DNA of 64,000 nucleotides, taken from the NCBI GenBank assembly GCA_963703655.1, contig CAVPFA010000003.1, positions 248,001 through 312,000 of the forward strand, written 5' to 3'. The first letter of the stretch is position 1. Every line of letters starts with the position of its first letter. The position numbers and the translations under genes were made by a program. Positions 43,448 through 52,179 of the stretch are shown here, piece after piece. Under the pieces are notes generated by a model. It made no database searches. It was not told where the DNA came from and saw only the letters and a list, made by a program, of their open reading frames with translations. The stretch comes from CAVPFA01 sp963703655 (GTDB taxonomy: Bacteria > Actinomycetota > Acidimicrobiia > Acidimicrobiales > Bog-793).

Positions 43448-44497
43448 ATGAAAGCGGTTCCGATCGTCATCTCGCGGTCGCACACGGCCGCCGTCCCCAT
43501 GCCGACCTCGGGGCCACTGGTCGACTCATTCGGGCGGGTCCACACCGACCTTCGTATCTCGATCACCGATCGGTGCAACCTTCGTTGCGTGTACTGCATG
43601 CCCGAAGAGGGCGTCGTCTGGCTGCCCCGGTCCGAGATCCTCACCTTCGAGGAGATAGAGCGAGTGGCTTCGGTCGCGCACCGACTCGGGGTCGACTCGG
43701 TGCGCATCACGGGAGGCGAGCCGCTCGTGAGGGCAAGCGTCACCGACCTCGTCGCTCGCCTGGGCGGTATCGGGTTCTCCGACCTCTCTATGACGACGAA
43801 CGGCACGGGACTCGCCCGCCTGGCACCGGCGCTGGTCGCGGCCGGGCTCCGTCGTGTCAACGTAAGCTGCGACTCGCTCAAACCGGAACGCTTCGCCCAG
43901 ATCCGGCGCAGGGGCGTGCTCGCAACGGTCCTCGAAGCGATGGATGCCGCCGAACGGGCCGGCCTACCGCCGGTGAAGGTCAACGTCGTCGTCATGGCCG
44001 GTGTCAACGACGACGAAGTCGTCGATTTCGCGGCCTTTGCGAGGAAGACCGGCCGGGTGGTGCGATTCATCGAGTTCATGCCGCTCGACGCCGACGAGAC
44101 GTGGGAGCGGTCACAGGTCGTGCCGGGCGGGGAGATCCTGGCGCGCATCGATGCGGTCTGGCCACTCGAGCCCGCGAGCGATCGGGACGTGGACGCGGCG
44201 CCGGCAGACCGCTACCGTTTCGTCGACGGCTGCGGCGAGATCGGCGTCATCACGAGCGTGAGCCAGGCGTTCTGCGGCTCGTGCAACCGCCTCCGGCTCA
44301 CCGCCGACGGGGCCATCCGCAACTGCCTGTTCGCCAACGACGAGCACCCCGTCCGGGACCTACTGCGGTCAGGCGGCACCGACGCGGAGATCGCACTGCT
44401 GTTGCGTGAGGCCGTATGGGCAAAGCGGGCCGGGCACGGCATCAACGACCCCGCCTTCTTGCGCCCCGCCAGGTCGATGTCGATGATCGGCGGCTGA
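43448..44497 (+). CDS. moaA: GTP 3',8-cyclase, molybdenum cofactor synthesis
   Basis: A 349-residue radical SAM enzyme that, with MoaC, converts GTP to cyclic pyranopterin monophosphate. The SAM cluster motif is ISITDRCNLRCVYCMPEEG; the C-terminal second cluster is in FCGSCNRLRLTADG with the further Cys in RNCLF. The C-terminal Gly-Gly expected for MoaA is present (MIGG at the end, extended by one small residue pattern). Family members usually begin just before GPLVDSFGRVH, so the ATG at 43499 is a possible alternative start. No other moa gene is adjacent, but a molybdenum oxidoreductase lies about 11 kb downstream. Confidence 0.93.
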   Translation: MKAVPIVISRSHTAAVPMPTSGPLVDSFGRVHTDLRISITDRCNLRCVYCMPEEGVVWLPRSEILTFEEIERVASVAHRLGVDSVRITGGEPLVRASVTDLVARLGGIGFSDLSMTTNGTGLARLAPALVAAGLRRVNVSCDSLKPERFAQIRRRGVLATVLEAMDAAERAGLPPVKVNVVVMAGVNDDEVVDFAAFARKTGRVVRFIEFMPLDADETWERSQVVPGGEILARIDAVWPLEPASDRDVDAAPADRYRFVDGCGEIGVITSVSQAFCGSCNRLRLTADGAIRNCLFANDEHPVRDLLRSGGTDAEIALLLREAVWAKRAGHGINDPAFLRPARSMSMIGG

Positions 44498-44716
44498 GAG
44501 AGCCGGCCGGAATGCCGGACTCAGGTCGTGCATACTTCCTGCCGATGGACTAGCAGGCCGCAAGGGCCGCGAAAAGAGAGACTTTGTTGTCCGCGAGACC
44601 CTCGAGCAGCCAGTACGCACCGACCTGCCTTGAGTCGGTCAGAGCTTTGGCCGTGCTCGCAGGCGGTGGGTCCAGTTGGGCACTCTGCCGCTCTCGGGTC
44701 AAGGGCTGGGCGCTCT

Positions 44717-44968
44717 GTGCCTGAGGACTGGCTGGCCGTTGTTCGAGGCGAACGGGACCAATGCCGGGAACAGCTCAGAGATATGGAAGCGGAGAGGGAT
44801 CGTCTCCGCGTCGAGCTGAGAGACGCTCTCGGCCAGGTGGAGCACTGGCGCACCCTGGCCGAGTACCGCGAGAAGATGATCATCGCAGAAAAGCGTGCCG
44901 GCACAGACCGACGCCGCGAGCATCCGCCGACGGATCGCCGGCAGTCAGGGGCAGACAGACGGTCGTAG
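44717..44968 (+). CDS. small coiled-coil protein
   Basis: An 83-residue hydrophilic protein. RGERDQCREQLRDMEAERDR and the following LRVELRDALGQVEHWRTLAE form a heptad-like coiled coil; the tail is very basic (TDRRREHPPTDRRQSGADRR). The GTG at 44717 is chosen because the open frame upstream is not protein-like. No family recognised. The 220 bases before it contain only a small CCGGC/GCCGG inverted repeat just after moaA. Confidence 0.5.
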   Translation: MPEDWLAVVRGERDQCREQLRDMEAERDRLRVELRDALGQVEHWRTLAEYREKMIIAEKRAGTDRRREHPPTDRRQSGADRRS

Positions 44969-44989
44969 TTGGCCGGCCTTCTACGTCCT

Positions 44990-45448
44990 TCAGGTTGCGT
45001 CGGTGCGATCTCCACGCCAGAGAAACCAGCTTCCGTGTGGGTCGGTCCACGCCACTGGGTCGCCGTCGCGACTCAGCAGAAAGTGGCCGCGGTGCTCGGC
45101 CAGCTCCCGCTGTGGAACCAGTCGCCGCACCCCGGCCAGCACCCCGGGGCCCTCGTTGGCGATCCAAACAGCTCCAAGCTTCGCGACCTGGGTTGCGAAC
45201 CCATCCCGGTGCTCCGGCGGCACATAGGTCAGCACGGCACTGTGAAAGATCACGAGCGTCGCTCCGCTCGGGACGTCGGCCACGACGGCGCCCAGATCGT
45301 CCAGCGAGTCGATCAGAGCCAGGACCTCAGGGTCGGCAGCCACAGCCTCTGTGAGCTGCTCGTAGATGGGCGACCGGCCACGGGCTTCCAGACGGGCGAA
45401 CAACCGGTAGTTCTCCGCGGTGGATCTCGTCTCGTCGTTGCCGATCAC
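44990..45448 (-). CDS. DUF2332-like protein with a large internal deletion
   Basis: A 152-residue protein. The N-terminal segment (YRLFARLEARGRSPIYEQLT, AVAADPEVLALI) and the C-terminal segment (SGATLVIFHSAVLTYVPPE, AVWIANEGPG) match the two ends of DUF2332 proteins, which are normally about 320-350 residues. The middle is absent and the join is in frame (DSLDDLGAVV). It may be a relic or a minimal family member. The function of the family is unknown. The start is GTG 45448; a divergent gene begins 26 bases away. Confidence 0.65.
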   Translation of the reverse strand: MIGNDETRSTAENYRLFARLEARGRSPIYEQLTEAVAADPEVLALIDSLDDLGAVVADVPSGATLVIFHSAVLTYVPPEHRDGFATQVAKLGAVWIANEGPGVLAGVRRLVPQRELAEHRGHFLLSRDGDPVAWTDPHGSWFLWRGDRTDAT

Positions 45449-45474
45449 ATCGCTTATGTTCGCGGAGACAAGTC

Positions 45475-45936
45475 ATGACCGACGACCCTGAGACCGACGA
45501 CACCCTGCGCGCGCTTCGCGCCGCGGCCGTCGGCTTCGCGTGCGCAGCCGCCTTCGGCACGGCGGTCGCGATCCGCGACGATCTCCCCGGCAGACCCCTT
45601 GGCATCGGAGTCCCGCTCACCGTGCCGACGGGACTCCTCGTTGGCTGGGGGGCGGCCGTGGCCGCGCCTTGGCCCATGCCGGTCGCGGCCTTGCTCCAGG
45701 CCGCACGGGCGAGCGGCGGAGAGGAGGACGCCGGGCCGGCACTCGTGTGCGCGGGCCTGGGCGTCGCCGGCGTTGTCGGAATCCTCATCGAGCCCCTCAC
45801 CTACGACCCGAAGTCCTGGACTTTGGCGACGCGCGCCGCGGTCCTCGCACACGTCGCAGCGTCGGTCGCGCTAGCGGTGACGGGACTCAGGCATCTGCAG
45901 AACTCGCGGGCGCGACCGGCACGGCCTGACCGTTGA
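45475..45936 (+). CDS. small membrane protein
   Basis: A 153-residue protein with about four hydrophobic segments (AAAVGFACAAAFGTAVAI, TVPTGLLVGWGAAVAA, PALVCAGLGVAGVVGILI and AVLAHVAASVALAVTGL). No family recognised. GGAGA precedes the ATG. It is convergent with the small minus-strand gene ending at 45946. Confidence 0.65.
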   Translation: MTDDPETDDTLRALRAAAVGFACAAAFGTAVAIRDDLPGRPLGIGVPLTVPTGLLVGWGAAVAAPWPMPVAALLQAARASGGEEDAGPALVCAGLGVAGVVGILIEPLTYDPKSWTLATRAAVLAHVAASVALAVTGLRHLQNSRARPARPDR

Positions 45937-45945
45937 CCCGCGAGA

Positions 45946-46173
45946 TCAGCCCGCTTGGAGGTGCCGCTCCTCATCGCCGGCCGCGGCCTGGCGCCACGCC
46001 TGAGCGGGGTGGTCGTCCACCGCCCGCTGGTATCCGCGCAGATCGCGCTCGAGCTTGTTCGCTCTCCTCATTTCCCCGGCCGCCCGCAGCTCAGCGACAC
46101 GCTGCAGACCGTCTCGCACCAGCTTCTCGAAGCCGGTCTCGGAAACGGGCGTGGCGTTGGTAGCTTGGCCCAA
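45946..46173 (-). CDS. small helical hypothetical protein
   Basis: A 75-residue charged protein (KLVRDGLQRVAELRAAGEMR, then RANKLERDLRGYQRAVDDHP), probably two amphipathic helices. A TTG at 46173 preceded by AGGAGGTG with six-base spacing is a better start than the ATG at 46239, which lies in a terminator-like hairpin. No family recognised. Confidence 0.55.
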   Translation of the reverse strand: MGQATNATPVSETGFEKLVRDGLQRVAELRAAGEMRRANKLERDLRGYQRAVDDHPAQAWRQAAAGDEERHLQAG

Positions 46174-46204
46174 GTCGGACACCTCCTGCGTAGGTGGTTC
46201 GGCG

Positions 46205-46246
46205 GCCCCGGCCGGTGTTAATCGCACTGGCCGGGGCATCTTTTTC
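46205..46246 (+). terminator. Rho-independent terminator
   Basis: A perfect 9-bp stem (GCCCCGGCC at 46205-46213, GGCCGGGGC at 46229-46237) with a 15-base loop is followed by ATCTTTTT on the plus strand. It would end plus-strand transcripts coming from the small membrane-protein gene and insulate the response-regulator fusion downstream. Confidence 0.6.
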
Positions 46247-46278
46247 GATCTCCTCCACTGTGCGCCGAATAAGGCGTG

Positions 46279-46299
46279 GGGTCAAACGCGCCTTGACCC
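46279..46299. promoter_or_regulatory. 7-bp palindrome upstream of the redox-signalling operon
   Basis: GGGTCAA, seven spacer bases, then TTGACCC: a perfect interrupted palindrome 120 bases before the GTG start of the response-regulator/TrxR fusion. Size and spacing suit a dimeric regulator. A second hairpin (GACCGCGA-CTGG-TCGCGGTC) lies at 46329-46348. Confidence 0.45.
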
Positions 46300-46398
46300 T
46301 TGCGGTGGCGGCGTCAACGCCGGAGCCTGACCGCGACTGGTCGCGGTCCCCGTAGGCTGCACGACGATGGAAACCGTGACCACTATGGCGGCGCCGCG

Positions 46399-48086
46399 GT
46401 GACTGGTCCCGCTCCGGGCCCCGCGCCTGAGCGCACGGTGATCCTGACAGTCGATGACGACCCTGGTGTCTCGCGCTCGATCGCGGCGGGATCTTCGTCG
46501 CCATTACGGTGCGGATTACCGGATCGTCCGTGCCGAGTCGGGGGATCAGGCGCTCGACGCGCTGAGCGAGATCAAGTTGCGCGGTGACGTCGTCGCCCTG
46601 CTGCTCGCCGACTACCGCATGCCCCAGATGAACGGGATCGCGTTCCTCGAACAGGCCATGGACCTCTACCCGACGGCCCGCCGGGTGCTGCTGACGGCGT
46701 ACGCCGACACCAACGCGGCCATCGACGCCATCAACGTGGTCGACCTGGACCACTATCTCCTCAAGCCGTGGGACCCGCCCGAAGAGAAGCTCTACCCGGT
46801 GCTCGACGACCTCCTCGCCGCTTGGCGGGCCACCGACCACCGGGTTGTGCCGGAGACGAAGGTCGTCGGGCATCGGTGGTCGGCCCGCTCGGCAGATGTG
46901 CGCGAGTTTCTGGGCCGCAACCAGGTGGCGTATCGCTGGTACCTCTCCGATGAGGCCGAGGGCCAGCGGCTGCTGGTCGCAGCCGGGGCGGACGATCTGC
47001 ACCTACCGGTGGTCATCTCCGCGAGCGGCGAGGTGCTGGTCGAGCCGACGGACGCCGAGCTGGCCGATCGCGTGGGGCTCGACACCAAGCCATCCGAGCG
47101 GTTCTACGACCTGGTGGTCGTCGGCGCCGGACCAGCTGGGCTCGGAGCGGCGGTGTACGGGGCCTCGGAGGGGCTACGGACTCTGTTGGTGGAGCGGACG
47201 GCCGCCGGCGGCCAGGCAGGGCAGAGCTCTCGCATCGAGAACTATCTCGGCTTCCCTGACGGCGTGTCCGGGGCGCAGCTGACCGAGCGGGCCCGGCGGC
47301 AGGCGATCAAGTTCGGGGTTGAGCTCGTCACCGCCCGAGAGGTCGTCGGTCTCGAGGCGAACGGCTCGGCGCGCACGGTCCGCTTCGCCGACGGCGGCAG
47401 CGTCGACGCGGACGCGGTCGTACTGGCCACGGGCGTCTCGTACCGCAAGCTCACCGCTCCAGGCATCGCCGATCTGACGGGACGTGGTGTCTTTTACGGC
47501 TCGGCGGTCAGCGAGGCGCCCGCCTGCGTCGGCAGTGACGTCTACATCGTCGGTGGGGCGAACTCAGCCGGACAGGCGGCGGTGTACTTCGCTCGCTACG
47601 CGCGCTCGGTCACCATGCTGGTGCGCGGCGCGTCGCTCGAGTCCTCGATGTCCTACTACCTCGTGCAGCAGATTGCGGCTCTCCCCAACATCAAGGTGCG
47701 CACAGCGTACCGAGGTGATCGAGGGCAGCGGCGTCGAGCACCTCGAGACGCTCACCCTGAGGGACAATGCCTCCGGGTCCACCGAAGTGGTCGACGCGCA
47801 ATGGATGTTTGTGTTCATCGGCGCCGAACCACGAACCGAGTGGTTGGACGGCGTTGTCGTGCGCGACAAGGGCGGGTTCGTCGTTGCAGGGCCCGATCTG
47901 TCGATCGATGGGTCCCTGCCAGCGGGTTGGACGGCGGATCGTCCGCCCTACCACTTGGAGACCAGCGTCCCGGGGGTATTCGTGGTCGGCGATGCCCGTG
48001 CGGAGTCGGCAAAGCGGGTGGCCTCAGCTGTCGGCGAAGGAGCCATGGCGGTCATGCTCGTACACCGGTATCTGGCGAGGCGATGA
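46399..48086 (+). pseudogene. fused response regulator / thioredoxin-reductase-like flavoprotein, two frameshifts
   Basis: About 562 codons. A receiver domain (VILTVDDDPGVSR; phosphoacceptor Asp in LLADYRMPQMNG; HYLLKPWDPP) is joined through a thioredoxin-like linker (about 130-215) to an FAD/NAD(P) domain (VVVGAGPAGLGAAVYGA, GGANSAGQAAVYFARYAR, VFVVGDARAESAKRVASAVG). The redox CxxC of true TrxR is absent; the equivalent stretch reads VFYGSAVSEAPACVG. This architecture is a known actinobacterial/cyanobacterial family paired with a cNMP-binding kinase, as here. Frames change at about 46480-46490 and 47697-47706; removing one base at each restores family-like junctions and fits the length (3n+2). 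GTG 46399 overlaps the stop of a possible 11-codon leader starting at 46367. Confidence 0.85.
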
Positions 48087-49631
48087 CGATGGACGGTGAC
48101 GCCGGGCCGCCCGAGCTGAGGCGGTGTCACGTCGACGAGCTGCGCGGCCTGTTTCTTTTCGAGGCTCTCAGCGACGAGCAGCTGGGCTGGCTATGTCGGG
48201 AAGGGCGCGTCGAGTCAGTCGAGCCGAGCTGGGTGTACCGGGAGGGCGAGCGAGCCGACGACTTCTACGTGTTGCTCGAGGGTTCGATAGTCCTGACGCG
48301 TCGTGTCGGCGAGGACGACGTCGAGGTCATTCGAACCGACCAGCGCGGCGCGTACGCAGGAGCGATGCAGGCCTATTTTGGCGATCGGGTGCCACAGGTC
48401 TACCGCAACTCTCTGCGAGCCACGGTGCCGTCACGGTTCTTCGTGCTCGGAGCCGACAAGTTCGCCCACCTGATGCGTGAGTGGTTCCCGATGGCCGTGC
48501 ACCTGCTCGAGGGGCTGTTCTTCGGCATCCAGAACACCCAACAGGCGACCGAGCAGCGAGAGCGCCTCCTCGCACTCGGATCGCTGTCGGCGGGACTGAC
48601 CCATGAGCTGAACAATCCTGCTTCGGCGGCGGTACGTGCGACGTCCTCTCTGCGAGAGCGCGTTGCCCGACATGAGGCACAACCTGGCGTCGATCGCGAC
48701 GGGTCCCCTTGACCGAGCGACCCTCGAAGCCCTCGTCCGCCTCCAGGAGGACGCGGTCGAGCACGTGGCCAAGGCGCCGGCGTTGACGCCGATGGAGGCT
48801 TCGGACTGTGAGGACCGTCTCGCTGACTGGTTCGAGGCGCACGCGGTTCCGGACGGTTGGCAGCTCGCGGCGACGTTCGTCCAAGCCGGCCTTGACGAGT
48901 CGTTCCTGGACGAGGTCGCGGCCGCGGTAGAGGCATCCACGGTCGAGGGCGCCACGCTGGAAGGCGCTCTCCGATGGCTCAACTACACGGTCGAGACCGA
49001 GCTGCTGATGGACGAGATCCAAGATTCCACAGCACGGGTATCAAACCTGGTCGCGGCCGCCAAGCAGTACTCCCAGATGGACAGGGCCCCGTTCCAGACC
49101 GTCGACGTGCACGACCTGCTCGACAGCACGTTGCTCATGCTTGCCGGCAAGATCGGTCACGGCATCACGTTGGTCAAGGACTACGACCGGTCGCTTCCCG
49201 CGATCCCGGTCTACGGCGCGGAGCTGAACCAGGTTTGGACGAACCTGATCGACAATGCCGTCGCTGCGATGGGCGACTCGGGACGACTGACGGTGCGAAC
49301 CGCGCGAAGCGGCGACCGCCTACTTGTCGAGATCGGTGACACCGGGCCGGGCGTGCCGGAGGACATCCGTTCCCGGATCTTCGAGCCGTTCTTCACAACC
49401 AAGCCGTTTGGTCAGGGCACGGGTCTCGGCCTTGACATCTCCTGGCGGATCGTCGTCAACAAGCACCACGGCGATCTTCGGGTCGAGTCCGTACCTGGTG
49501 ACACCCGGTTCCAGGTCCGGCTCCCGTTCGTCGCACCGGAACGAGTCGACTCGGTCACGGTTTCGACAAAGACGCCGGCCGCGGTTGACCGAGATACGAC
49601 CGCCCGAGCGGGCGAGGACGAGGGGGCGTAG
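48083..49631 (+). pseudogene. cyclic-nucleotide-binding sensor histidine kinase, one frameshift
   Basis: About 516 codons. An N-terminal CAP_ED domain (LFEALSDEQLGWL, EGERADDFYVLLEGSIVL) precedes an H-box (LGSLSAGLTHELNNPASAA) and a HATPase domain (NQVWTNLIDNAVAAM, IGDTGPGVPEDI, GQGTGLGLDISWRIV). It is the expected cognate kinase for the response-regulator/flavoprotein fusion. ATG 48083 overlaps that gene's stop as ATGA. The frame breaks at about 48685-48695, shortly after the H-box. Removing one base gives ERVARMRHNLASIATG, which is continuous, and the length is 3n+1, so the gene is probably intact in the organism. Confidence 0.87.
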
Positions 49632-49662
49632 CCTCAGCGCGAGACGCTATTTCTGACCGGGG

Positions 49663-50727
49663 GTGAGGAAGGTGAGCGTAAACGAAGAGAAGTTGATGGG
49701 ATACGTGCATCAGGCAGTGGGGGACTTCGGGTCCCTGTTGTCATCTGCGCTGATCAACGTCGGCGACAAGCTGGGTCTGTTCAAGGCGATGGTGGCCGCC
49801 GGTCCGATGACGCCAGCCGAGTTGGCCCAGAAGACCGGCACCACGGAGCGTTACGTGCGCGAGTGGGCGAACGGCCTGGCCGCGGCAGGGTACCTCGACT
49901 ATGCCGGCGATGGCCGCTATGAGCTCAACGAGGAGCAGGCCATCGCTCTCGCCGACGAGACAAGCCCGGCGTACGTGATCGGCGGATTCCAGGCGATGCT
50001 GGCGGCCACGCGGATCGTTCCCAAAGCCGTAGAAGCCTTTCGCACTGGCGACGGGATCGGCTGGCATGAGCACGATCCCGACCTTTTCCAAGGAACGGAG
50101 AGATTCTTCCGGCCGGGCTACGCGGCCAACCTGGTCCAGTCCTGGATTCCTTCTCTCGATGGTGCTGAAGCCAAGCTGCGTGCCGGAGGCAGGGCAGCCG
50201 ATGTCGGCTGCGGGTACGGGGCGTCGACGCTGATCATGGCCGGCGCATACCCGAGCTCGCACTTTTGGGGCTTCGACTACCACGAGCCGTCGATCCGCCA
50301 CGCGAATGAGGCCGCGGCCGCAGCCGGATTGTCCGACCGTGTCACGTTCGAGGTCGCTTCTGCCAAGGAGTACCCGGGCGACGCCTACGACCTCGTCTGT
50401 CATTTCGACTGCCTGCACGATATGGGCGATCCGGTCGGTGCGGCCCGCTACGCCCGCCAGTCGCTCAAGGATGACGGACACTGGCTGCTCGTCGAACCCT
50501 TTGCCAACGATGACGTCGTCGACAACCTGAACCCGATCGGCCGGGTCTTCTACTCGGCGTCGACCCTGATATGCACGCCGGCTTCGCTGTCGCAGGAGGT
50601 GGGCGCCGGGCTTGGGGCCCAGGCGGGAGAGGGCAGACTCAGGGAGGTTGCCGAGGCGGCCGGTTTCTCGTCGTTCCGTCGCGCGACCGAGACACCGTTC
50701 AATCTTGTGCTCGAGGGACGTCCCTAG
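49663..50727 (+). CDS. SAM-dependent methyltransferase with N-terminal winged helix
   Basis: A 354-residue protein. A winged-helix dimerisation part (KTGTTERYVREWANGLAAAG) precedes a class I methyltransferase domain with motif I AADVGCGYGASTLIMA and the CHFDCLHDMGDPVG segment. This is the layout of Methyltransf_25/O-methyltransferase-like proteins of about 350 residues common in actinobacteria; the substrate is unknown. The start could be GTG 49663, GTG 49672 or ATG 49696. It follows the kinase gene by about 30 bases and may be part of that operon. Confidence 0.85.
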   Translation: MRKVSVNEEKLMGYVHQAVGDFGSLLSSALINVGDKLGLFKAMVAAGPMTPAELAQKTGTTERYVREWANGLAAAGYLDYAGDGRYELNEEQAIALADETSPAYVIGGFQAMLAATRIVPKAVEAFRTGDGIGWHEHDPDLFQGTERFFRPGYAANLVQSWIPSLDGAEAKLRAGGRAADVGCGYGASTLIMAGAYPSSHFWGFDYHEPSIRHANEAAAAAGLSDRVTFEVASAKEYPGDAYDLVCHFDCLHDMGDPVGAARYARQSLKDDGHWLLVEPFANDDVVDNLNPIGRVFYSASTLICTPASLSQEVGAGLGAQAGEGRLREVAEAAGFSSFRRATETPFNLVLEGRP

Positions 50728-50742
50728 GCCTGGCTGGTGCGC

Positions 50743-51114
50743 TCAGCCGGCGATCCTTTGCCGGTGGTGAAGAGCCCACCGGGGCCGTCTGGGCGTGGGC
50801 GGGGCAATGCTGATGGGCTCGCTCTGAGTGGACGCGAGACGGTTTTGCAGGCACGAATCGCAGACGTAGCTGCCTTCACGCAGCCAGGTCAGTCTTCTGC
50901 CACGGCAGTCGGCACACTGGCGACCCAAGTAGGCAGTCCGCTCTGCCGGCCATGGTCCTCGGGCAGTCGCCAGGACGCCCAATTGCTGTTGCGCCCGCTC
51001 GACGAGATGCCACGTCTTTCCGTCGCTTCCCTCGCCTGGCACGACAAGGTCCCACGTCAAAAGGTCGCGTAGCAACCCGTCGAAGGTGTCGATCGGGATC
51101 CCTTCTGCTCCCAT
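50743..51114 (-). CDS. zinc-ribbon hypothetical protein
   Basis: A 123-residue soluble protein. A C-terminal CADCRGRRLTWLREGSYVCDSC, read as CxxC-x14-CxxC, is a likely zinc ribbon. The N-terminal part (IDTFDGLLRDLLTWDLVVP) is helical. No family recognised. It is convergent with the methyltransferase gene. Confidence 0.65.
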   Translation of the reverse strand: MGAEGIPIDTFDGLLRDLLTWDLVVPGEGSDGKTWHLVERAQQQLGVLATARGPWPAERTAYLGRQCADCRGRRLTWLREGSYVCDSCLQNRLASTQSEPISIAPPTPRRPRWALHHRQRIAG

Positions 51115-51213
51115 TGCTGTCCTTCTTTCCTCACTCTCCGGTGTGCTCGTTCAGTGTGCATCAGCCGGCGCAGGTATTTCGGTCAGGTTGTGCTACGGCG
51201 CGAGCGAAAGACA

Positions 51214-51246
51214 GAGCCCTCCGCGACCAGCGGTCACGGAGGGCTC
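51214..51246 (-). terminator. Rho-independent terminator after the pilin gene
   Basis: A 15-bp stem with one mismatch (arms 51214-51228 and 51232-51246) and a 3-base loop lies about 130 bases beyond the pilin stop. TGTCTTT follows on the minus strand. This is the strongest hairpin in the window. Confidence 0.75.
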
Positions 51247-51376
51247 TCAATTCTGCAACCGCCCGAGGAAGCTGCCGTCCCCACGCGCTGTCGGACGGTG
51301 CAACTGGACTCGCCCTGAACTGCCTCGCAAGGACTCGCTGCTGCGACTCCAGTTCAAAGCAGGTTCAGCCGCGAGC

Positions 51377-51980
51377 TCAGCCGGGCGGAAACCCGCCTGA
51401 CCCGGCGACGACCGACGCGGGCCAGCTCGTGAACGCCGTGTTGGTACCGGCGATGCACGACGACGCTGGCACAGCCATGTCGACGGCGTAGTAGGTACCG
51501 ATCCGGGTCTCGCCCAGAACACCGGGCGCGGCCTGCGGAGAGTTCAGGTCGACGACTATCCAGCAGTTGTGTGTGCCGGGAGCCCACGCCGTCAGCTCGA
51601 GGGCGTTGGCCGCACCTGCGCCCGCCGTTGAGAGCGACACTGTGTTCAGCCCCGTCGAATTGCTACCGGAGTAGTACGTCAGCGCACTGGTGATCTGCGA
51701 GACAGTCGACACCTTCGTGTTGGCGACGAGGATGCCTGAATACGACTGTGACGCGCTCGGCTTCCGAGAAGTACGCCTTGGAGCTAGTCAGCGCCGTTTG
51801 AAGATTCGCCTGTGCAGCAGTGTCGCTCGCGCTCTTGGTCGCCGACAGGAACGTCGGGATCGCAATCGCAAGCAAGATGCCGATGATGAGCAACACGACG
51901 AGCAACTCGATAAGAGTGAAGCCATCGTCGGACTTCCTTTTGGGTCCCCAAGGGGGGAACCTCCCACGTAACTCTCTCAT
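51377..51980 (-). pseudogene. type IV pilin-like protein, one frameshift
   Basis: About 201 codons in two frames. The N-terminus has a short basic leader and the prepilin peptidase site DDG/FTLIELLVVLLIIGILLA with Glu5, then the alpha-helical spine. After KAYFSEAE the frame changes at about 51751-51760; removing one base gives ASQSYSGILVANTKVSTV, and the rest (TAGAGAANALELTAWAPGTH, SSCIAGTNTAF) forms a globular pilin head with a cysteine. Length is 3n+1. GGGAGG precedes the ATG with eight-base spacing. No assembly ATPase, platform or peptidase gene is in the window, so the pilus machinery must be elsewhere. Confidence 0.85.
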
Positions 51981-52179
51981 GAATGTGGCCTCCCATAGTC
52001 AATGAATCTGCAACTGATCGGAGATCAATGGCAGTATCCAATACTCTAGCCTATTAGGCGCACATCGCAAAAATGTGAGAGCCACGTATCCGCGAAGATA
52101 TCTGGTCACCGGCAGGGCGAGCTGAAGGGGCCGCACGACATCGGTTGATGGACGGGCGACCAGTCCCTTTACCAGGGAG

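Noticed and set aside
44521..45015. Minus-strand open frame opposite the small coiled-coil gene
   Set aside because: Arg/Ser-rich shadow reading. The plus-strand frame from 44717 has heptad-like, protein-like sequence.
45946..46239. Start at ATG 46239 for the small minus-strand gene
   Set aside because: The extra 22 codons lie in a plus-strand terminator hairpin, and a strong AGGAGGTG precedes TTG 46173.
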